Shown here: piece after piece, positions 52,641-57,593 of the stretch
Layout of the letters: each line of letters begins with the position of its first letter
How positions within the stretch are numbered: position 1 is the stretch's first letter
Source: Prochloron sp. SulCav_FS08_3_32_3330
GTDB lineage: Bacteria > Cyanobacteriota > Cyanobacteriia > Cyanobacteriales > DYNF01
Reading direction: 5' to 3'
Length of the DNA: 57,593 bases
NCBI GenBank assembly: GCA_020721205.1
Contig: DYNF01000017.1
Coordinates: 1 to 57,593 of the forward strand
Position numbers and translations under genes: made by a program
The notes under the pieces: generated by a model
Databases searched by the model: none
The model's input: the letters and a program-made list of their open reading frames with translations, nothing else
Told to the model about the DNA's origin: nothing

Positions 52641-54581
52641 TTAGTTTAACAAATTAATTGGTAATTCGATCACAAATTTTGCCCCTTGATTGATGTTAGA
52701 ATCAACCCATAATTTTCCTTGATGTTTTTCGGTAATAATTTGATAACTAATAGATAAACCTAAACCTGTGCCTTTCCCTACGGGTTTAGTGGTAAAAAAT
52801 GGATCAAATACTTTATTCATATCTTCAGAATTAATCCCCATCCCATTATCACTAATTGAAATTATTATTTCTTGATTATCTATTATTTTTGTCTCAATCT
52901 TAATCTGATTAACATGACTTTCTAATTCTTGAGATGACAGTTTTTTATTATATTCTTTAATACTATCAATAGCATTATTTAAAATATTCATAAAAACTTG
53001 ATTAAGTTGCCCAGCAAAACACTTGATGATCGGTAATTTTCCATATTCTTTAATAACATTAATTTCAGGTATTTGTTCCTCTTGATGAAGACGATGTTGG
53101 AGAATAACTAACGTGTTATCAATACCCTCATGAAGATCAACTTCTTTCAATTCTGATTCATCTAAACGGGAGAAATTTCTCAAAGATAAAACTATTTCTT
53201 TAATTCTTTTTGTTCCATTTTGCATTGATTTGATTATTTTCTCTAAATCTTGCTGTAAAAAAGGTAAATCAATATTTTCAATTTCCTCTTGTAAAAATTG
53301 AGAAGGTTGGGGATATTCTTCTTGATATAATTCAATAATTTCGATTAAATCTTGACTAGATTCAGCTAGATGATTTAAGTTACCATGAATAAAATTAACT
53401 GGATTATTAATTTCATGAGCTACCCCTCCTACTAATTGCCCTAAAGCTGACATCTTTTCCGTTTGAATCATTTGTAATTGAGTATTTTTTAAAGATTGTA
53501 AAGTTTCTTCTAAAATAAGATTTTTATCTTTTAATTCTTCTGTTCTTTCTTTAACTCGTTGTTCTAAGGTTTCATTGGTTTTCGCTATTTCTGCAAAAGC
53601 TAATTTTAACTGAGATTGTACCTCTTTTCGTTCTAAAATTGCTCCTGTTAAAACTAAAATTGTTAGGGTGATCACAGCAATAAATGACTCTAATAAAATC
53701 AAAGATTTATTTAGATCAGCAAGAAAAAAACCGCCCCTCCCATTAACCGTTGACATAGAGGCTATTCCTGCTACTAAAAAAACCGCTAAAGTTCCTCCCG
53801 ACTGTCCTAAGCGAAAAGCATTCCAAATTAAAAGAGGGATAATTATATATTCAAGATGATAGGTAGACTCAAAAATTAGATAGGCTATTAATGTAGTTAA
53901 AATTGGTAATAATAGAGGTTCTGTTTTGAGAATAAAATTTAAAAAATTAACTTTATTAAGTTGTAAATTACTTAGGTTTATTTGGGAAAAATTATAATTA
54001 GTAATGAAATAATGCCAACTTAATAAAATTGGTGCTATAATCAAAATACCTGACACATTAGAAACCCACCAAGTTAACCAAACTGTTATATAAATAGACC
54101 AATCAATTTTTCCACTTAAAGTTAAACTTGTTACTCCCACTGTGGCATTAATGATTGGCGTAATTAAACCGACTAAAACAAAAAATTTTAAGACATTAAT
54201 AATGCGATCTAAGGGATAATCTTCTTTCACAAATTTTTTCAGTAAATAAGCTCCTCCTAAAGTACCAAATGTTGTCCCCAACGCAATCAAAAATACTGGT
54301 AAAAAAGATATTAATAAATTAATGAAACTACTATCATCTTTAAATGCAAAAATATTCGCTAAAAAAGAGCCTAAAAAAACACTAAACCAAAGCCAATTAC
54401 CCCAGATTAAAATTGCTCCCACCGCTAAACCATCAGGTAGCCAAACCGGAGTAACAGATTGAGGTGTAGAAGCAAGATTGCGACAAACTTCTGCCATTAC
54501 ATAATAACCAAGGGAAACAAAAAGAAAAATGATTATTTTCTTGAGTAGATGAGGTGAAAGAATAAATTTATTTTTTGTCAT
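52641..54581 (-). CDS. MASE1-domain sensor histidine kinase
   Basis: 646 aa from the ATG at 54581 (an in-frame ATG at 54605 adds eight residues). Eight to nine membrane segments form a MASE1 sensor (TPVWLPDGLAVGAILIWGNW), then a coiled coil and an HWE/NtrB-like kinase: H-box GGVAHEINNPVNFIHGNL, N-box NILNNAIDSI, G-boxes ISDNGMGI and GKGTGLGLSI. The ligand is unknown. It lies 139 bases upstream of the phytochrome operon on the same strand and may be regulated separately. Confidence 0.93.
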   Translation of the reverse strand: MTKNKFILSPHLLKKIIIFLFVSLGYYVMAEVCRNLASTPQSVTPVWLPDGLAVGAILIWGNWLWFSVFLGSFLANIFAFKDDSSFINLLISFLPVFLIALGTTFGTLGGAYLLKKFVKEDYPLDRIINVLKFFVLVGLITPIINATVGVTSLTLSGKIDWSIYITVWLTWWVSNVSGILIIAPILLSWHYFITNYNFSQINLSNLQLNKVNFLNFILKTEPLLLPILTTLIAYLIFESTYHLEYIIIPLLIWNAFRLGQSGGTLAVFLVAGIASMSTVNGRGGFFLADLNKSLILLESFIAVITLTILVLTGAILERKEVQSQLKLAFAEIAKTNETLEQRVKERTEELKDKNLILEETLQSLKNTQLQMIQTEKMSALGQLVGGVAHEINNPVNFIHGNLNHLAESSQDLIEIIELYQEEYPQPSQFLQEEIENIDLPFLQQDLEKIIKSMQNGTKRIKEIVLSLRNFSRLDESELKEVDLHEGIDNTLVILQHRLHQEEQIPEINVIKEYGKLPIIKCFAGQLNQVFMNILNNAIDSIKEYNKKLSSQELESHVNQIKIETKIIDNQEIIISISDNGMGINSEDMNKVFDPFFTTKPVGKGTGLGLSISYQIITEKHQGKLWVDSNINQGAKFVIELPINLLN

Positions 54582-54723
54582 AAAATAATAATTAGTAATT
54601 AACAATTAGTAATTAACACTTAGCAGTTAACCCTTAGCAGTTAGAATTGATGACTAATTGTTTTAATAATACAACAATAAACAATATTTTAGAAAAAAAA
54701 TATAGATATTTTAAATGAATTTC

Positions 54724-54752
54724 TTGACAAAAAATAAGGAAAATGGTATCAT
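54724..54752 (+). promoter_or_regulatory. Strong orphan sigma70 promoter
   Basis: TTGACA at 54724-54729, exactly 17 bases, then TATCAT at 54747-54752 on the plus strand. There is no plus-strand gene downstream before the terminator at 54846, while both flanking genes are on the minus strand. Confidence 0.5.
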
Positions 54753-54759
54753 CATGTCA

Positions 54760-54880
54760 TGTTGTAATGGGTTGATCTTGTATCTAAAATTAGCTTTTTT
54801 TACAGTAAAACCCTTGATACATAAGCCTTTTATCTTGAAAAAATTAAACTAAGGTGATTTTTGATCACCCTAGTTTAAAC
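54760..54880 (+). ncRNA. Candidate small RNA, about 120 nt
   Basis: Inferred from the orphan promoter at 54724 and the hairpin at 54846-54876. The transcript would contain an internal run of seven T near 54798 and no ORF of note. The hairpin's T-run on this strand is ten bases away, so plus-strand termination is less sure. I recognise no known RNA family. A transcript would end against the 3' end of thrS mRNA. Confidence 0.3.
54846..54876. terminator. thrS terminator, possibly bidirectional
   Basis: AAACTA-A-GGTGAT, loop TTTTTG-type, ATCACC-C-TAGTTT: 12 paired bases with one mismatch. Read on the minus strand it is followed at once by AATTTTTT, right after the thrS stop codon. Confidence 0.7.
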
Positions 54881-56691
54881 TAAAATTTTTCGTGAGTAGA
54901 AATAGCAGTTATTAGTCTGTTAATCACATCATCCACAGAAATTACGCCTAAATCTCCCTCCGCACGAGTCCGAATACTTAAGGTTTGAGCCTCTTTTTCC
55001 TTCTCTCCAATCACAGCCATAATCGGAATTTTTTGTTTTTCAGCGTTGCGGATCATCTTCCCTAAACGCTCTCCTGAAGTATCTACTTCTGCCCGTATGC
55101 CTTGCAAAAGCATCTGAGAGGCGACCTCCTTAGTATAGGGTAAAAAGTCATCGCTTACGGCTAAAAGACGTATCTGCACAGGGGAAAGCCAGATCGGAAA
55201 ATCTCCCGCATATTCCTCAATTAAAATGCCAATTAAACGCTCTAAAGAGCCAAAAGGCGCACGGTGAATCATTACCGGGCGTTTTCTGTTACCATCTTCG
55301 CCTACATATTCCAAATCAAAACGCTCAGGTAAATTATAGTCCACCTGTACTGTCCCTAACTGCCATTCCCGCTCAAGGGCATCATGGAAAATAAAATCTA
55401 ATTTAGGTCCATAAAAAGCCGCTTCCCCGGGTGCCTCAAAATATTCCATGCCTAAGTGGGAAACTGCCCGACGGATCGCATTTTCAGCTTTATCCCAAGC
55501 ATCAGGAGAGCCAATATATTTATCTGATTCGGGATCCCTGAAGCTTAAACGGGCTTTAAAATTCTTTAATTGTAAACTCTTAAAGACACTTAAAATTAAA
55601 TCTACAACACTCAGAAATTCCTCATCTAACTGTTCAGGAGTAACGAATAAATGTGAGTCATCAACGGTAAACCCTCTGACTCGGGTTAATCCTCCTAATT
55701 CTCCTGATTGTTCATAACGATAAACTGTCCCAAATTCCGCTAATCGCATGGGTAAATCACGATAAGAGCGTAATTCATTTTTATAAATTTGAATATGAAA
55801 AGGACAATTCATTGGTTTTAAGACAAAACCTTGCTCAAGGTCTGCTGAAGCCTGATCATCCGCCATCATCGGAAACATATCATCTTTATATTTCTGCCAA
55901 TGTCCAGAGACTTTAAATAAATCAACCCTCGCAATATGAGGACTAACTACACTTAAATAACCTCTTTTATTTTGTTCTTTTTTGAGAAAATCCTCTAAAA
56001 CTGTACGGATAATCGTACCTTTAGGAGTCCACATTGGTAGTCCGGGACCGACTACATCAGCAAAAACAAATAAACCTAATTCTTTTCCGAGTTTTCGGTG
56101 ATCTCGTTTCAGAGCTTCTTCTTTCCGACGTTTATACTCAGTTAATTGTTCAGGAGTTTCCCAAGCTGTACCATAGATCCGTTGTAGTTGAGCTTTATTT
56201 TCATCTCCACGCCAATAGGCACCCGCAACGCTTTCCAACTCGATCGCTTGAGGGTTTAATTCTTGAGTATTTTCCACATGGGGACCCGCACAGAGATCCC
56301 ACCATTGATCCCCTAAATGATAAAGGGTAATAGGCTCATGAATACCTGCTAAAATTTCTAATTTATAAGGTTCATTTAACGCCGTAATTCTTTTTTGTGC
56401 TTCCTCTCTAGTCACTTCTTCTCTGATAATAGGGAGTTTTTTATTAATAATTTTGATCATTTCTTTTTTAATCGCTTTCAGATCTTTTTCGGTGAAAGGA
56501 TCGGGAGAATCAAAATCATAATAAAAACCTGTTTCAGTCCAAGGTCCAATGGTAACTTGAGCTTTAGGAAATAATTTTTGCACAGCCATTGCCATCACAT
56601 GGGAAGTAGTGTGGCGGATGCGTTTTAATTGATCAGATTCACTGGTTTTCGGTAGTTTAATCGGTTCAATCTGTGATTCTATTTTAGACAT
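54880..56691 (-). CDS. thrS: Threonine-tRNA ligase
   Basis: 603 aa. It lacks the N-terminal TGS domain of E. coli ThrRS and starts directly with the editing domain region (HTTSHVMAMAVQKLFPKAQVTIGP, editing His pair). Catalytic core: zinc Cys in MNCPFHIQIY, motif 2 RYEQSGELGGLTRVRGFTVDDSH, motif 3 near GSLERLIGILIEEY, then the anticodon-binding domain. Shorter ThrRS forms of this kind occur in cyanobacteria. It is probably the housekeeping enzyme. Confidence 0.97.
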   Translation of the reverse strand: MSKIESQIEPIKLPKTSESDQLKRIRHTTSHVMAMAVQKLFPKAQVTIGPWTETGFYYDFDSPDPFTEKDLKAIKKEMIKIINKKLPIIREEVTREEAQKRITALNEPYKLEILAGIHEPITLYHLGDQWWDLCAGPHVENTQELNPQAIELESVAGAYWRGDENKAQLQRIYGTAWETPEQLTEYKRRKEEALKRDHRKLGKELGLFVFADVVGPGLPMWTPKGTIIRTVLEDFLKKEQNKRGYLSVVSPHIARVDLFKVSGHWQKYKDDMFPMMADDQASADLEQGFVLKPMNCPFHIQIYKNELRSYRDLPMRLAEFGTVYRYEQSGELGGLTRVRGFTVDDSHLFVTPEQLDEEFLSVVDLILSVFKSLQLKNFKARLSFRDPESDKYIGSPDAWDKAENAIRRAVSHLGMEYFEAPGEAAFYGPKLDFIFHDALEREWQLGTVQVDYNLPERFDLEYVGEDGNRKRPVMIHRAPFGSLERLIGILIEEYAGDFPIWLSPVQIRLLAVSDDFLPYTKEVASQMLLQGIRAEVDTSGERLGKMIRNAEKQKIPIMAVIGEKEKEAQTLSIRTRAEGDLGVISVDDVINRLITAISTHEKF

Positions 56692-56919
56692 TTATTGGTT
56701 TGATAATCTTTTTAATTGATAGCATCTATACAAATTTTAACAAAAAATATTTATATAGATTTTAAGCACAAGTTCAGTTTAACAGATAATCAGCGATCGC
56801 TGTTTAAAAATAGTGGCTTTATCGTTAAATTTTTGGCGTTGCATAATTAAGGTTTGATAAAATCTCGCAAAGGCACAAAGAAATATTTTAAAATTATACC
56901 TCGATTCAGCAATACCAAA

Positions 56920-57468
56920 TTATTGAATGGGGGGTTGCAATTGTAAACTGTTTTCATCGTTAGAATAAAAGTTAATTTCCCATTGAGGGGCAGAATCATT
57001 ATGATTAAAATGATAGGTTGCTAAACATTGGGCATATTGATTGACAATTCTTAAATTATAACCGTAACCTCTTGAAACTGTCCCAAATTCATTAATTAAA
57101 CGGTAACGATCTAAATAATTCATTAATGACCAAAGTTGACGATTGACAACTAAATCAATTCTGGTTTGATCAGGGTAAGCTAACCAATTTCTGATTAATT
57201 TTCCTTTAAAAATGTCAAATTGTTGTTTTGCCCACCATAAACTAGGGATTGATAAAAACTCCTGTGAAATGGTATCAGCCGTGATAATATTTTGCTCATT
57301 AATATCTAAGGTATCATTCTCTAATAATTCTAATTCTATGGGAATGTCACAGAAATTTTGATTAGTTTCTCTTGTTACTGTTTCTAAGGTATCTGCTAAG
57401 ACATTTTTACCGAAAATTAAACAAAAGAATGTGACGAAACATAATAATTTTAATGATATATTGTTCAT
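56920..57468 (-). CDS. Secreted conserved cyanobacterial protein, unknown function
   Basis: 182 aa. A signal peptide is clear (LKLLCFVTFFCLIFGKNVLA, cleavage after ALA-like sequence near 25). The mature part has conserved-looking SLWWAKQQFDIFKGKLIRNWLAYPD and VNRQLWSLMNYLDRYRLINEFG, with two Cys (one near the start, one in YAQCLATYHF). No known domain. It should be in the periplasm or thylakoid lumen. Confidence 0.75.
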   Translation of the reverse strand: MNNISLKLLCFVTFFCLIFGKNVLADTLETVTRETNQNFCDIPIELELLENDTLDINEQNIITADTISQEFLSIPSLWWAKQQFDIFKGKLIRNWLAYPDQTRIDLVVNRQLWSLMNYLDRYRLINEFGTVSRGYGYNLRIVNQYAQCLATYHFNHNDSAPQWEINFYSNDENSLQLQPPIQ

Positions 57469-57593
57469 AATATTTGTTATTTTTTGTTGAAGATTAAATA
57501 AGATTAACTTTTTAAAGTATTAGAGTATTATTTATTTCTTATCTTGAAATGTGAGCGAAATACCCCCGTTAAATTTCACAACAAAAAAAGAAC

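Noticed and set aside
1..57593. tRNA or rRNA genes
   Set aside because: I looked through the intergenic stretches for T-loop (GGTTCGAAT-like) sequences and cloverleaf ends and saw none; a covariance-model scan would be needed to be certain.

Overview
The window is AT-rich chromosomal DNA from a cyanobacterium. The evidence is petN (29-aa cytochrome b6f subunit VIII), a Cph1-type phytochrome, scattered HIP1 octamers (GCGATCGC), DUF29 and other cyanobacterial families, and the ribosomal cluster iscA-like/rpsL/rpsG/fusA/tufA/rpsJ. Base composition and repeats would suit a Cyanobacterium/Geminocystis/Crocosphaera-like lineage, but the genus cannot be fixed from sequence reading alone. I found no tRNA, rRNA, CRISPR array, intact insertion sequence or prophage.

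Layout. (1) 1-2.1 kb: a two-gene minus-strand unit, DUF5685 protein then a UbiA-type prenyltransferase that runs off the left edge. (2) 2.3-15 kb: an accessory and defence-like region. It holds a STAND NTPase, a Fic protein, an RNA ligase, a GRHPR-like reductase, an anti-phage dCTP deaminase (AvcD/DcdV type) and an 871-aa leucine-rich-repeat protein. It also holds relics (a dnaX tail, a DrmC/PLD-like tail, half of an IS1182-family transposase) and an AAA ATPase/DUF4276 pair whose second gene seems cut short at a 36-bp perfect palindrome. (3) 15-24.5 kb: ilvD, a MITE-like repeat block, DUF29, a small antitoxin-like gene, then the translation operon. (4) 24.6-33 kb: a 2005-aa Ser/Thr kinase/AAA/histidine kinase/receiver protein facing a pseudokinase-like/NodB deacetylase fusion, then YggT. 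(5) 33-35.5 kb: small conserved genes (RlpA, 5-formyl-THF cyclo-ligase). (6) 35.5-39 kb: a five-gene minus-strand ubiquitin-like operon: E1 (ThiF), ubiquitin-like protein, E2 with an HPN-Cys active site, JAB/JAMM protease, and a membrane-anchored degenerate RING-like protein. (7) 39-43 kb: an orphaned antitoxin with a deleted toxin, TetR, TerB-like, CPBP protease, coaX, petN. (8) 43.1-46.2 kb: a compact DUF262/DUF3696-ATPase/unknown operon, probably a defence system. (9) 46-57.5 kb: asnS, hicBA, a phytochrome and receiver-kinase pair, a MASE1 histidine kinase, thrS and a secreted protein.

Best candidates for something new: the E1/Ubl/E2/JAB/RING-like operon, the DUF262 trio with its uncharacterised third protein, the pseudokinase-deacetylase fusion, and a 15-codon ORF at 24181 that reproduces the EF-Tu N-terminus (FERNKPHV) with only synonymous changes in that core relative to the nearby tufA.
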